Source of the DNA: Clostridia bacterium
GTDB lineage: Bacteria > Bacillota_A > Clostridia > Christensenellales > Aristaeellaceae
Reading direction: 5' to 3'
Length of the DNA stretch: 55,537 nucleotides
Assembly: GCA_025997215.1 (NCBI GenBank)
Contig: BNUH01000013.1
Location: forward strand, 1 to 55,537
The notes under the pieces were generated by a model, which was given only the letters and a program-made list of their open reading frames with translations, was not told the origin of the DNA and ran no database searches. A program made the translations under genes and the position numbers. Shown piece after piece: positions 43,063-52,457 of the stretch (position 1 is the first letter of the stretch; each line of letters starts with the position of its first letter).

Positions 43063-45135
43063 ATGACCGAGAACGGGACAATCTCCATCCACGCGCAGAA
43101 TATAATGCCTATCATAAAGAAATGGTTGTACTCGGATAAGGATATATTCATCCGCGAGATGATCAGCAACGGATCGGACGCGATCGTGAAGCGGCAGCTG
43201 GCGCAGCCGGAATTCCTGGGGAGCGGCGCTATCCATGTCGAAGTGGATGAACCGGCTGGTGAATTGCGGTTTATCGACAACGGCGTGGGGATGACGGCCG
43301 AGGAAGTGCGCAAGTATATCAACCAAGTGGCGTTCTCCAGCGCGGAGGAATTCCTGAAGCAGTATGAGGGCGCGGACAAGAGCGGGATCATCGGGCACTT
43401 CGGGTTGGGGTTCTACTCGGCGTTTATGGTGTCGAAAAATGTCACGATAGATACGTTATCATATCAGGATGGCGCTGAAGCGGTGCGTTGGAGCAGCGTG
43501 GACGGGCTGGCATTCGAGATGGGGCCGAGCGATCGGACGGAGGTTGGCACGGCGATCACGCTGACGGTGCAGGACGAGGAGCATGAGTTCCTGCATATGC
43601 ACCAGATTCGCGAGACGCTGGAGAAATACTGCGCGTTCATGGCGATTCCGATATTCTTGAAGGATGCGGGAAAGAAGGACGAAGCGGCGGGCGAGGATAC
43701 GGCTGCGGATTCCGACGAGCATGAAGAGGATCTGGACGAGGAGCCGATGACGGCGGAGGAAGAGGAAGAGTTAGCGAAGGAAGCGGCCAAGCTCGAGGGC
43801 ATGTCGGAAGAGGAGATGGAGGCCGAGCTGAAGCGGCTGGAATCCGAGATGGAGGCCAAGCATGATCATGAGCATGACCACGAGCACGAGCATGATCACG
43901 ACCACGATCATGATCATGCCCACGACGATAAACCCAAGCCGCCCGCCGAGCCGAAGCCCATCAACGACACGCATCCGTTGTGGCTGAAGGATCCGAAGGA
44001 ATGCACCGAGAAGGATTACAAAGACTTCTACTTTAAGGTGTTCCACGAGTATGAATCGCCGCTGTTCTGGGTGCATCTGAATGTGGATTACCCATTCCGG
44101 CTGAAGGGGATACTGTATTTCCCGAAGCTGAAGCAGGAGTTTGCGGGGATACAGGAAGGCCCGATCAAGCTATTCAGCGGGCAGGTATTCGTAGCGGATA
44201 ACATCAAGGAGGTCATACCGGAGTTCCTGACGCTGCTCAAGGGCGTGATCGATTGCCCCGATCTGCCGCTGAACGTGTCGCGCTCATTCCTGCAGAACGA
44301 CGGTTACGTCAAGAAGTTGTCCGGATACATCACGCGCAAGGTGGCGGATCGGCTGACCTCGCTATTCAACAATGAGCGTGAGAATTATGAGAAATATTGG
44401 GAGGATATCCATCCGTTCATCAAGTACGGCTGCATGAAGGACGAGAGCTTTTACGATAAGGTAAAGGATATATTGGTATATAAGACTACGGACGGCGCTT
44501 TCCTTACGCGGTCGGAATATTTGGAAAAGAATAAGGAGAAGGCCGAAAACAAGATATTCTACGCGACGGATGAGCATCTGCAGGCGACGACGATCGAGTT
44601 GTACAAGGATCAGGGGATCGACGTGGCGCTGTTGGATTCGCCGATTGACGTCAACTTCATATCGTTCTTGGAGTATAAGGATCAGCAGGTGAAGTACGCG
44701 CGGGTGGACGCCGACCTATCCGGCCTGGGCAGCAAGGAGGGCGGCCTGGCGGTAGACCTGAAGCGGCTGGAGGCCATGTTCCGGGACGCGCTGGACAAGA
44801 AAGAACTGTCGGTTTCCGTCGAAGCGCTGAAGGACGAGACCATCCCGGCGGTTGTGCTGGAGGAGGAACAGATGCGGCGGTTCCGGGACATGTCGCGGTT
44901 CATGGGGCGCGGCGAGATGGGCGGCATGCCGGCGTCGATCAAGCTGGTGCTGAATTCGCGCAGCCCGGTGGTCGAGGCGTTGAGCGTGCGCGAGTCGGGC
45001 GAGGACACGAATGAGTTGTGCCGCCAGATATTCGACTTGGCGGAGATGGCGCGCCAGCCGTTGGAGCCGGACGCCGCAAAGAAGTTCATCGCCCGGAGCT
45101 ATGGGCTGTTGGCACGGCTGGTAAAGGCTGGATAA
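43063..45135 (+). CDS. htpG: Hsp90-family chaperone HtpG with charged His-rich linker
   Basis: A 690-residue ATP-dependent chaperone. The N-terminal GHKL ATPase has REMISNGSDAIVKRQL (a G replaces the common A), FIDNGVGMTAEEV and GHFGLGFYSAFMVSK. Between the N-terminal and middle domains (residues about 203-300) is a long acidic linker that contains an alternating His/Asp/Glu run at about 265-289, ending in Lys/Pro. Most bacterial HtpG have little or no charged linker here. The middle domain resumes at WLKDPKECTEKDYKDFYFKV, and SRSFLQNDGYVKKLSGYI is the conserved catalytic-loop arginine region. GGAGGG precedes the ATG. Regulated by CIRCE. Confidence 0.95.
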   Translation: MTENGTISIHAQNIMPIIKKWLYSDKDIFIREMISNGSDAIVKRQLAQPEFLGSGAIHVEVDEPAGELRFIDNGVGMTAEEVRKYINQVAFSSAEEFLKQYEGADKSGIIGHFGLGFYSAFMVSKNVTIDTLSYQDGAEAVRWSSVDGLAFEMGPSDRTEVGTAITLTVQDEEHEFLHMHQIRETLEKYCAFMAIPIFLKDAGKKDEAAGEDTAADSDEHEEDLDEEPMTAEEEEELAKEAAKLEGMSEEEMEAELKRLESEMEAKHDHEHDHEHEHDHDHDHDHAHDDKPKPPAEPKPINDTHPLWLKDPKECTEKDYKDFYFKVFHEYESPLFWVHLNVDYPFRLKGILYFPKLKQEFAGIQEGPIKLFSGQVFVADNIKEVIPEFLTLLKGVIDCPDLPLNVSRSFLQNDGYVKKLSGYITRKVADRLTSLFNNERENYEKYWEDIHPFIKYGCMKDESFYDKVKDILVYKTTDGAFLTRSEYLEKNKEKAENKIFYATDEHLQATTIELYKDQGIDVALLDSPIDVNFISFLEYKDQQVKYARVDADLSGLGSKEGGLAVDLKRLEAMFRDALDKKELSVSVEALKDETIPAVVLEEEQMRRFRDMSRFMGRGEMGGMPASIKLVLNSRSPVVEALSVRESGEDTNELCRQIFDLAEMARQPLEPDAAKKFIARSYGLLARLVKAG

Positions 45136-45150
45136 GAGTTGGCGTTTGAC

Positions 45151-45180
45151 TGCGGCCGTCGTACTTGTCCGACGGCCGCA
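45151..45180 (+). terminator. Hairpin after htpG
   Basis: A perfect 11 bp stem (TGCGGCCGTCG / CGACGGCCGCA) with an 8 nt loop, 15 bp past the htpG stop. No T-run follows; it overlaps the pgk promoter. Confidence 0.6.
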
Positions 45181-45193
45181 AAGCTGATATAAT
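45165..45193 (+). promoter_or_regulatory. Promoter of pgk
   Basis: TTGTCC at 45165-45170, a 17 bp spacer and a perfect TATAAT at 45188-45193, 47 bp before the pgk ATG. The -35 lies in the loop and 3' arm of the htpG hairpin. Confidence 0.6.
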
Positions 45194-45240
45194 CGATATC
45201 GATCCGCTAAAGAATAACAACCGGGTAAGGAGTGCGCGTT

Positions 45241-46428
45241 ATGAATAAGATGACCATCGAGGATGTACAGTGGGAGGGCAAGAAGGCGCTGGTGCGCTGC
45301 GATTTTAACGTGCCGCTGGACGGGAAGAACCGAATCACTGACGACACTCGCATCACGGCGGCGCTGCCGACCATCGAGTATCTGCTGGATCATGGCGCGA
45401 AGGTGATATTATGTTCACATCTGGGCAGACCCAAGGGTAAGGTCGATCCGAAGTATTCGCTTGCTCCGGTTGCGGCGCGGCTGACACAATTGCTGGCTAA
45501 GAACGTCCCGCTGGCGAAGGATGTTATCGGCGAATCCGCGAAGGCATCGGCCGACGGGCTTAAGGATGGCGAAGCCATATTATTGGAGAATCTTAGATTC
45601 CACGCCGAGGAAGAGAAGAACGATCCGGAATTTGCGAAGGCATTGGCCGGATTAGCTGAAATTTATGTGAACGACGCGTTCGGCACGGCGCACCGCGCGC
45701 ACGCATCGACGGAAGGCGTAACGCATTACCTGAAACCCAGCGTCGCGGGGTTCTTAATCAAGAAGGAACTGGATGTCATGGGCAAGGCGCTGGAGAATCC
45801 GGAGCATCCATTCGTGGCGATACTGGGCGGCGCGAAGGTGTCCGACAAGATCGGCGTTATCCGGAATCTGCTGGATAAGGTGGACGTGCTTCTCATCGGC
45901 GGCGGTATGGCGTACACATTCCAGAAGGCGCTGGGCGGCAAGATCGGCAAGTCGCTGCTGGAAGAGGATAAGGTCGAGCTGGCGCGCGAGCTGATGGAGA
46001 AGGCCGCGCACAACGGCGTGCGGCTGGTGCTGCCGATCGACAACGAGGCTGCGAATGAATTCAGCAACGACGCGATGCATATCACCGTGCACTCGCACGA
46101 CATCCCGGATGGGTTTGAGGGCATGGACATCGGGCCGAAAACGCGCGTGATATTCGCGGCGGAGATCAGCCGCGCAAAGACCGTCGTGTGGAATGGGCCG
46201 ATGGGCGTGTTTGAATTTGAGAATTTCAGCGCGGGTACGCGGGAGATTGCTAAAGCGATGGCGGATTGCCCCGGTGTGACGATCATCGGCGGCGGCGACA
46301 GCGCGGCGGCGGTGGAACAGATGGGCTTCGCGGGTAAGATCACGCATATTTCGACAGGCGGCGGGGCGAGTTTGGAATTCCTTGAAGGGTTGGAACTGCC
46401 GGGCGTGGCGGCGTTGACGGAGAAATGA
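45241..46428 (+). CDS. pgk: Phosphoglycerate kinase
   Basis: A 395-residue glycolytic kinase: 1,3-bisphosphoglycerate + ADP to 3-phosphoglycerate + [16 protein letters not shown] is near residue 18, [10 protein letters not shown] near 58, [15 protein letters not shown] near 114, [11 protein letters not shown] near 150, and the nucleotide region [13 protein letters not shown] and [13 protein letters not shown] near the end. Length is normal. The ATG at 45241 has AAGGAG 8 nt upstream; the GTG at 45232 overlaps it. Next gene tpiA. Confidence 0.97.
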   Translation: MNKMTIEDVQWEGKKALVRCDFNVPLDGKNRITDDTRITAALPTIEYLLDHGAKVILCSHLGRPKGKVDPKYSLAPVAARLTQLLAKNVPLAKDVIGESAKASADGLKDGEAILLENLRFHAEEEKNDPEFAKALAGLAEIYVNDAFGTAHRAHASTEGVTHYLKPSVAGFLIKKELDVMGKALENPEHPFVAILGGAKVSDKIGVIRNLLDKVDVLLIGGGMAYTFQKALGGKIGKSLLEEDKVELARELMEKAAHNGVRLVLPIDNEAANEFSNDAMHITVHSHDIPDGFEGMDIGPKTRVIFAAEISRAKTVVWNGPMGVFEFENFSAGTREIAKAMADCPGVTIIGGGDSAAAVEQMGFAGKITHISTGGGASLEFLEGLELPGVAALTEK

Positions 46429-46438
46429 TAGGTATTTA

Positions 46439-46461
46439 GGAGGGGAATTATATTCCCCTCC
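46439..46461. other. Hairpin between pgk and tpiA
   Basis: Perfect 10 bp stem GGAGGGGAAT/ATTCCCCTCC with a TAT loop, then CAACC. It recalls the CCCCTCCCAACC part of the 42615-42640 repeat. It could attenuate or process the pgk-tpiA transcript. Confidence 0.55.
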
Positions 46462-46481
46462 CAACCATATGGAGGTACAAA

Positions 46482-47234
46482 TTGCGGAAAAAACTCATCG
46501 CGGGTAACTGGAAGATGAACTGCACACCCGCGCAAGCCAAATCCCTCATCGAATCCATATTGCCGTTGGTTAAAGGCGCGCCTTGCGGCGTCGCGGTGTG
46601 CGTTCCGGCGGTGGATTTGCATATAGCGCATGAACTGTTACAAGACAGTGATGTTCTCCTCGGCGCGCAGAATATGCACTGGGCCGATAAAGGCGCGTAT
46701 ACGGGCGAATTGTCGGCGGAGATGCTGATAGCCGCTGGCGCGCAGTGCGTGATACTCGGCCACAGTGAGCGGCGGCAATACTTCGCGGAAACGGATGTGA
46801 CCGTGAACCAAAAGACCCGCGCGGCGCTGACTGCCGGTCTGCTGCCGATCGTGTGCGTGGGCGAGGTTTTGGACGAACGTCAAGGCGGCAAGACGGACGA
46901 GGTTGTGACACGCCAGACACGCGCCGCGTTGGATGGTCTGACGGCTGAACAGACCGCGGGAATCGTTATAGCATACGAACCAGTATGGGCGATCGGTACC
47001 GGCCTGGTCGCGACGGATGCTCAAGCGAATGAGACGATCGGCGTAATTCGCCGTGTCGTCGGGGATATGTTTGGCAAGGCCACGGCCGATGCAGTGCGCA
47101 TACTGTACGGCGGCAGCATGAACGCCGGAAACGCGGCGGGGTTATTGGCGCAGGAGGAGATCGACGGCGGGTTGATCGGCGGTGCCAGCTTGAAGGCGGA
47201 GGATTTTGGGGCTATCGTGAGAGCGGCGGGTTAG
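46482..47234 (+). CDS. tpiA: Triose-phosphate isomerase
   Basis: A 250-residue TIM-barrel enzyme interconverting dihydroxyacetone phosphate and glyceraldehyde-3-phosphate. LIAGNWKMNCTPAQ has the substrate Asn/Lys, ILGHSERRQYF the catalytic histidine and AYEPVWAIGTGLVATDAQA the catalytic glutamate; YGGSMNAGNA binds phosphate. The start is TTG with GGAGG 6 nt upstream. The stop is one base before the next ATG, joining the MFS gene to the glycolytic operon. Confidence 0.97.
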   Translation: MRKKLIAGNWKMNCTPAQAKSLIESILPLVKGAPCGVAVCVPAVDLHIAHELLQDSDVLLGAQNMHWADKGAYTGELSAEMLIAAGAQCVILGHSERRQYFAETDVTVNQKTRAALTAGLLPIVCVGEVLDERQGGKTDEVVTRQTRAALDGLTAEQTAGIVIAYEPVWAIGTGLVATDAQANETIGVIRRVVGDMFGKATADAVRILYGGSMNAGNAAGLLAQEEIDGGLIGGASLKAEDFGAIVRAAG

Positions 47235-47235
47235 G

Positions 47236-48513
47236 ATGGATACACCAACGCGCAAGCCCAACCGCTTCCTATCGCACCCGCTCATCCGCACCCTGACAGA
47301 ACTGCGCGGCAATCCGCGCATCTGCGTATTAACCGAACCCATGTGGGGCCTATCGATGAATCTGTGCCTGCCTTACGCGTCCGTATTCATGCTGGAGATG
47401 GGCATGAGCGATACGCAGGTGGGCATTGTGGCGTCGGTGTATATGTTCTCACAAATGTTATGCGCGTTCGCGTCGGGGTATATTGTCGATAAGTTCGGGC
47501 GGCGCTTAAGCACTGCCGTGTTCGACTTCCTGGCCTGGAGCTTGCCGTGCCTCATATGGATGTCCAGCCAAGGCTTCTGGTTCTTTGTGGTAGCCGCGCT
47601 GTTTAACGGGCTGATGAAGATCACGACGGTATCCTGGGACTGCTTGCTTGTCGAGGACGCCGAGCCTACTAAGATTACCCAAATATACACGTGGGTGATC
47701 ATATGCGGCAACCTGTCGGCGCTTTTCGCGCCCATATCTTCTATACTTGTATCTCGTCTAACATTGGTGCCCGCCGTGCGAATCCTCTACATCAACGCGT
47801 TCGTGGTTATGACGGCCAAACTCCTTATCCTTTACAAACTATCGACGGAAACCGCCGTCGGTCGTGTCCGCCGCGAAGCCGCCAAATCGTGGACCACAAA
47901 AACCATCCTCGCCAATTACGGCGAATCCATACGCAATGTCCGCACCTCACGCGGCACGTCCTTCGCGATACTCATTAGCGTGCTGGTGGAGATTATCGGG
48001 ATGATCAGCGTCACATTCTGGCAGATCATCGCGTCTCGGCGCGTGGGCATTCCCAATGAACTACTGCCTATATTCCCGATGGTCAAGAGCATCATGTCGA
48101 TCGTGTTCCTATTCACCGTGCTGGGCCGCATGAAGCAGACGAAGCTGAAGCTGCCGCTGTTCGGCGGGTTCATTAGCGGGATAACGGGCTGCCTGCTGCT
48201 GATATTTGCGCCAGGCTCCAGCGTGCTGGGGATAGTGATACTGTTTCTGTCGCTAGCCTTCGAAGCGCTGGGGAATGCCACGCTCAATACCCTGCGCGAA
48301 TCCCTCGTCGCGATCCACGTCCGGCCTGAAGATCGCTCGGGCATCATGGCGCTGCTGCAAACCATTGTGATGCTGATCAGCATACCCTTCGGCTACATCG
48401 GCGGCATGCTAAGCGACATATCCAAGGCCCTGCCGTTCGTGATGAGCATCGCCCTGCTGACAATTGGCCTGGTGATGACGGCGGTCGTGTACAAGGACGC
48501 GGAGGGGGTGTGA
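47236..48513 (+). CDS. Major facilitator superfamily transporter
   Basis: A 425-residue membrane protein with about 12 hydrophobic segments. The MFS loop 2-3 signature is GYIVDKFGRRLSTAVFDFLA near residue 82. EDRSGIMALLQTIVMLISIP near 357 is a drug/solute-transporter-like C-terminal segment. The substrate is unknown. The gene starts one base after tpiA and stops 6 bp before a response-regulator start, so it links central glycolysis and a two-component system in one transcript. Confidence 0.88.
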   Translation: MDTPTRKPNRFLSHPLIRTLTELRGNPRICVLTEPMWGLSMNLCLPYASVFMLEMGMSDTQVGIVASVYMFSQMLCAFASGYIVDKFGRRLSTAVFDFLAWSLPCLIWMSSQGFWFFVVAALFNGLMKITTVSWDCLLVEDAEPTKITQIYTWVIICGNLSALFAPISSILVSRLTLVPAVRILYINAFVVMTAKLLILYKLSTETAVGRVRREAAKSWTTKTILANYGESIRNVRTSRGTSFAILISVLVEIIGMISVTFWQIIASRRVGIPNELLPIFPMVKSIMSIVFLFTVLGRMKQTKLKLPLFGGFISGITGCLLLIFAPGSSVLGIVILFLSLAFEALGNATLNTLRESLVAIHVRPEDRSGIMALLQTIVMLISIPFGYIGGMLSDISKALPFVMSIALLTIGLVMTAVVYKDAEGV

Positions 48514-48519
48514 CGCCCC

Positions 48520-49338
48520 GTGTACAAAATCCTCTTGGTAGATGACGAGCCGTGGATCCTGCGCGGCCTGGCGAAATCATTCCCGTGGGCTGTTGAAGGC
48601 TTTGAGATAGCGGGCGCGTTCACGGACCCGGCGAAGGCTGTCGAGAACGCGCTGGCCGATCCGCCGGATGCCATGTTCGTGGATATTCGTATGCCCGGCA
48701 TGGACGGGCTGCAGCTGATCCAGGCGATCCGCGACGCCGGATTGACGACGCAGATCGTCATAATCAGCGGCTATTCGGAATTTGAATACGCCCGCCAGGC
48801 CTTGCGCATGGGGGCGTTTGAATATTGCCTAAAACCGTTGGATGAGCAGACAGCATCGACATTGCTGCCAAGACTGCGCCAACGTCTGGATGAAGTTACA
48901 GCTTTAACCAAAACAATAGAACCCACTCCCGAACCCGCCACCAATTTAGACGAACCCATCGAGGGCGAACCCACCTTCGCCAAACTCCTGCGTTACCTGC
49001 GCGCGAACGTCGAGCGTTCACCCGAACTGGCCGAGCTGTCCGAAATGTTCCATCTCAACAAATCCTACTTATGTGAATTATTCAAGCGTCACACGGGTCA
49101 GACGTTCTCAGCCTACCGAAACGATCTCCGCATCGAGCGCGCTAAAGCCCTGCTCAAGTCCACCCAGCTGACCATCCAGGAGGTGTCGGAGCGTTCCGGC
49201 TGCCCGGACAGCTTCTACTTCAGCAAACTATTTAAGCGCAAGCTGGGCGTCACGCCGTCCATGTACCGCCGCCATCCCGATTGGACCGAATCCGACTGGT
49301 CCAATAATAATGATGAACTCGCTGGGGGGGGGGTATAA
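48520..49338 (+). CDS. Response regulator, receiver plus AraC-type DNA-binding domain (YesN-like)
   Basis: A 272-residue regulator. Receiver residues: ILLVDDEPWILRGLAKS acidic pair, phosphoacceptor aspartate in MFVDIRMPGMDGLQL near 54, IISGYSEFEYARQALRMGA and conserved lysine in CLKPLDE near 107. A proline-rich linker (TIEPTPEPATNLDEP) leads to an AraC double HTH (LAELSEMFHLNKSYLCELFK; IQEVSERSGCPDSFYFSKLF). The start is GTG with a distant G-rich site. The last codons (AGGGV) are encoded by a G10 tract. It probably controls the ABC importer genes downstream with its partner kinase. Confidence 0.92.
   Translation: MYKILLVDDEPWILRGLAKSFPWAVEGFEIAGAFTDPAKAVENALADPPDAMFVDIRMPGMDGLQLIQAIRDAGLTTQIVIISGYSEFEYARQALRMGAFEYCLKPLDEQTASTLLPRLRQRLDEVTALTKTIEPTPEPATNLDEPIEGEPTFAKLLRYLRANVERSPELAELSEMFHLNKSYLCELFKRHTGQTFSAYRNDLRIERAKALLKSTQLTIQEVSERSGCPDSFYFSKLFKRKLGVTPSMYRRHPDWTESDWSNNNDELAGGGV
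49324..49333 (+). repeat. G10 homopolymer between regulator and kinase
   Basis: Ten consecutive G residues cover the last codons of the response regulator and stand 10 nt before the kinase ATG, where they are the only Shine-Dalgarno-like sequence. Confidence 0.85.
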
Positions 49339-49343
49339 ATATT

Positions 49344-51248
49344 ATGATAGATAAGCATTTACGCCCCTTTTCATTACGAAGTCAGTTGGTGACATTGATA
49401 ATCCTGGTGCTGTCAGGCGCGCTGATATTCCAGATGTGGTACAACTTCTGGTTCTTTACCGTACGTATGAGGGAGGCCGAGCAAGGCGCGCTGGAGCGCG
49501 TCGAGCAGAATAACGACATGCTGACCGCCTTCGCCAGCGACCTCACCAATGCCAGTGAATCGCTGGCCAAGAACTCATCCCTCCAGGATTTCTTGCTGAA
49601 TCAATCAGAAGGGAACCCTTCTACCGCACAGGAGCGGATCCGTGCGCTCACCTTCCTACGGCTGACGGCGGTAGGCCTGGTCGAATCCAACCGATCCGTG
49701 ATGGGTGTGGGTGTCACCTCGCCCAACCGTGAGATGTGGCTATCCGCCAATCGATTCAACTATTCGATGATAGCGGGGATTCTGCGCGAGTATCCGCCGG
49801 ATGTGTACCCCGGCGCGTTCTTTGCCACGTGGATTAGTGCGGAATACAATACGGTGTACAGCGCGCGGATGGTCGCGTATATTCAGCCAATTCACAATAT
49901 TCTGTCGTTTAGGGAGCGCGAACGCTTGCTGGGTTACGCCATCATCTGGGGCAGCGGGCAGCGGTTGGATGCCATTGCAGCGAGCGCGGCGGCCGTCGAC
50001 GGTTCGCACGCGGTCGTGCTGGATGAGCGCGGCCAGATCGTCTCGGCCAGCTTCCCGCGCACCGACACCGTCATGGCGGAATCGATAGCCGAACTGCTCA
50101 ACCGGATGCCCGACGACAGCGCGTATGATTCCGCGGACACAGGACGGTATAACGAATATGACTTCAACGCTAACGGCCAAAACGTCCGATGCGCCGTATA
50201 CTTACGCCGAAACGCATACACAGGCTGGTCGACGCTGCACATCGTGCCCGTCAGTGGGATATACGCGGCCTCACGCCTCGCGCTGTTCCAAGGCCTTGCG
50301 ATCACGCTCGCGGGAGGTCTGGCCGCGCTCCTGATCGGCCTTATCATTGCAGGACGCATTGAGAAGCCCGTCGCGCGCATGACCGAGAATCTGAAATCCA
50401 TCCGCTCTGCCTCCGGACGTCTGGCCGCCGAACCGCCTAAGTTGCGCGAAGCACGCGAATTCGCGATGATTCGCGGCAGCGTCAACGACATGCTCCAGCG
50501 CGTGGATGAAACCAACGCGAGCCTATCCGCCGCTCAAGAACGCCTCTTCCAGACCCAATTGCTGCAGAAGCAGTCGGAAATCCAGGCGCTTCAAAGCCAA
50601 ATCAACCCGCACTTCCTATATAATACGCTGGAGTGCATCCGCGCGATTGCCGCCGTGTACGACGTGCCCGAGATCGTAGCGCTCACGCGCGGCATGGGTG
50701 GCATATTCCGCTACAGCATACAGGGCGGGATTCGAACGACCGTGCGCGAGGAACTGGCGTGCGTTACCGATTACTGCGTAGTCATGTCCATCCGCCGTCC
50801 CGATCAAATTGAGCTGATCACCCAGGTCGATGAGGGCATACTCGACTGCGGCACCGTCCGTATGTCGCTGCAGCCGCTCGTGGAAAATGCCATTTCGCAT
50901 GGCTATTCCGCTGGCCGCAAGCTGACCGTCCGCTTGATCGGCAGACGGGTTGGGGATGCGATGGTATTCGCCGTCCGCGACGACGGCGTTGGGATGGATG
51001 CGCAGCGGCTGGCGGCGGTGCGAATCCGTCTGGGCGAGACGGGCGGGTTGGCCAACAGTGTCGCGAACGACTGCGATTCCGATGGCTTATGCATCGGCCT
51101 GACGAATATCCACGCGCGCATCCGGCTGCTGTACGGCGCCGGATACGGCTTGAGCGTGCACAGCCGTCCTGGGCGAGGAACGGCGGTGCTGGTGCGGATA
51201 CCGCTGGGCAGCGGCGATGTAATCCTTAATAACGACAGGATATCATAA
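49344..51248 (+). CDS. Sensor histidine kinase (YesM-like)
   Basis: A 634-residue membrane kinase. The first hydrophobic segment is at residues 13-33 (LVTLIILVLSGALIFQMWYN). A ~280-residue extracytoplasmic sensor follows, then a second hydrophobic segment near 315-336 (GLAITLAGGLAALLIGLIIAG) and a HAMP region. The phospho-accepting histidine is in SQINPHFLYNTLECIRAIA near 420. The ATPase has VENAISHGYSAGRK, VRDDGVGMDAQ and HSRPGRGTAVLVR. With the preceding AraC-type regulator and the LplB/LplC importer it forms a carbohydrate-sensing module known from Firmicutes. Confidence 0.93.
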   Translation: MIDKHLRPFSLRSQLVTLIILVLSGALIFQMWYNFWFFTVRMREAEQGALERVEQNNDMLTAFASDLTNASESLAKNSSLQDFLLNQSEGNPSTAQERIRALTFLRLTAVGLVESNRSVMGVGVTSPNREMWLSANRFNYSMIAGILREYPPDVYPGAFFATWISAEYNTVYSARMVAYIQPIHNILSFRERERLLGYAIIWGSGQRLDAIAASAAAVDGSHAVVLDERGQIVSASFPRTDTVMAESIAELLNRMPDDSAYDSADTGRYNEYDFNANGQNVRCAVYLRRNAYTGWSTLHIVPVSGIYAASRLALFQGLAITLAGGLAALLIGLIIAGRIEKPVARMTENLKSIRSASGRLAAEPPKLREAREFAMIRGSVNDMLQRVDETNASLSAAQERLFQTQLLQKQSEIQALQSQINPHFLYNTLECIRAIAAVYDVPEIVALTRGMGGIFRYSIQGGIRTTVREELACVTDYCVVMSIRRPDQIELITQVDEGILDCGTVRMSLQPLVENAISHGYSAGRKLTVRLIGRRVGDAMVFAVRDDGVGMDAQRLAAVRIRLGETGGLANSVANDCDSDGLCIGLTNIHARIRLLYGAGYGLSVHSRPGRGTAVLVRIPLGSGDVILNNDRIS

Positions 51249-51256
51249 CATCTTAA

Positions 51257-51276
51257 AGTTGTCAACAACTATTTTT
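51257..51276 (+). terminator. Weak terminator-like hairpin after the kinase
   Basis: AGTTG-tcaa-CAACT with ATTTTT directly after, 9 bp past the kinase stop. The stem is only 5 bp. Confidence 0.35.
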
Positions 51277-51366
51277 ATGACTGGACTCTTTTGCAAAATT
51301 CTGCCAGCCACTTATCCTAAATCCATCTCCCGAATATAGGACATATTCAACCAAATGCAGTCCATG

Positions 51367-51393
51367 TTGAACAATGAATCCGTCTGTTATACT
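51367..51393 (+). promoter_or_regulatory. Candidate promoter of the ABC importer operon
   Basis: TTGAAC at 51367-51372, a short 15 bp spacer and TATACT at 51388-51393. The short spacer suggests activator dependence, in line with an AraC-type regulator next door (inference). Confidence 0.45.
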
Positions 51394-51431
51394 TCAAACA
51401 TCATGAAGCTAAAGTATTGCGGGGGATTCAT

Positions 51432-52391
51432 ATGACGACGGTGGTTCGAAACGGCATATCGCAATCACCCAAGGCTCGCCAGCGAAGCGAAGCCCATAGA
51501 TTGATGCGCAAGTATGCGCCGCTTTACCCGTTGCTGGCGTTCGGGCTGGCATATTTCGCGGTGTTTAACTACGCACCGTTGTATGGTTTGCAGCTGGCGT
51601 TCAAGAATTACAAGATCAAGGGCGGCATATGGGGCAGCCCATGGGTCGGCTGGAATAACTTCCACACGATGTTCATCCGCAACGACTTTTGGCAAGCCTT
51701 CACAAATACCATCGTATTATCATTACTACGTATAATCATTTCATTTCCAGTACCGATAATTCTAGCCATCACACTGACCGATATGAAAAACCGCCGATTG
51801 TCGCGCGGTTTACAGATAGTTTATTCGCTGCCGCACTTCCTGTCCTGGGTAACGGTCGGCGGGATATTGACCCACTTGCTGGCTTCCTCCGGTGCGGTCA
51901 ACTCCCTGCTGAAATCCCTCGGCCTGGCGCAGGTGGGATTCCTCAGCAGCGGCGGCATATTCCGCGGCCTGGTTGTCGTATCCAATATCTGGAAAGAAGG
52001 CGGCTGGACATCCATCATCTACCTGGCCGCCATAGCCGCGATCGATCCTGCGCTTTATGAGAGTGCCTCGCTGGACGGCGCTACACGCTTCCAACGCGCG
52101 TGGCATATCACCATCCCCTCGATCCGCCCGACTGCCGCAGTCATGCTGATCCTGGCCTTGGGCGGCGCGATGTCGCAGGGTTTCGACCAAATATTCAACC
52201 TGTATAACCCAACCGTATTCAGCGTAGCTGACATTATAGATACATATATATATCGCATCACCTTCCAGCGCGCGCCGAACTACGGCGTATCCACGGCGGT
52301 GGGCATGTTCAAGGGCGTGTGCAACGCAGTATTGCTCCTGGCCGCGAACTGGGTTGTGGCTCGATTGGATCCGGATTCGAGGATGTTATAG
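51432..52391 (+). CDS. Carbohydrate ABC importer permease, LplB type
   Basis: A 319-residue inner permease with about six membrane helices (first: LYPLLAFGLAYFAVFNYAPL). The EAA loop that contacts the ATPase is YESASLDGATRFQRAWHITI near residue 215. NYAPLYGLQLAFKNYKI and the WVGWNNFHTMF segment are typical of LplB-like polysaccharide permeases. The ATG at 51432 has GGGGGA 5 nt upstream; the TTG at 51417 is rejected. The ATPase for this transporter is not in the window; CUT1 importers often share an MsmK-like subunit. Confidence 0.92.
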   Translation: MTTVVRNGISQSPKARQRSEAHRLMRKYAPLYPLLAFGLAYFAVFNYAPLYGLQLAFKNYKIKGGIWGSPWVGWNNFHTMFIRNDFWQAFTNTIVLSLLRIIISFPVPIILAITLTDMKNRRLSRGLQIVYSLPHFLSWVTVGGILTHLLASSGAVNSLLKSLGLAQVGFLSSGGIFRGLVVVSNIWKEGGWTSIIYLAAIAAIDPALYESASLDGATRFQRAWHITIPSIRPTAAVMLILALGGAMSQGFDQIFNLYNPTVFSVADIIDTYIYRITFQRAPNYGVSTAVGMFKGVCNAVLLLAANWVVARLDPDSRML

Positions 52392-52457
52392 AAACATTAA
52401 ACAGAAACACCGTTATACTTCGTCTTATATATAAGTTATCCGCAAGGAGGGATCGGC

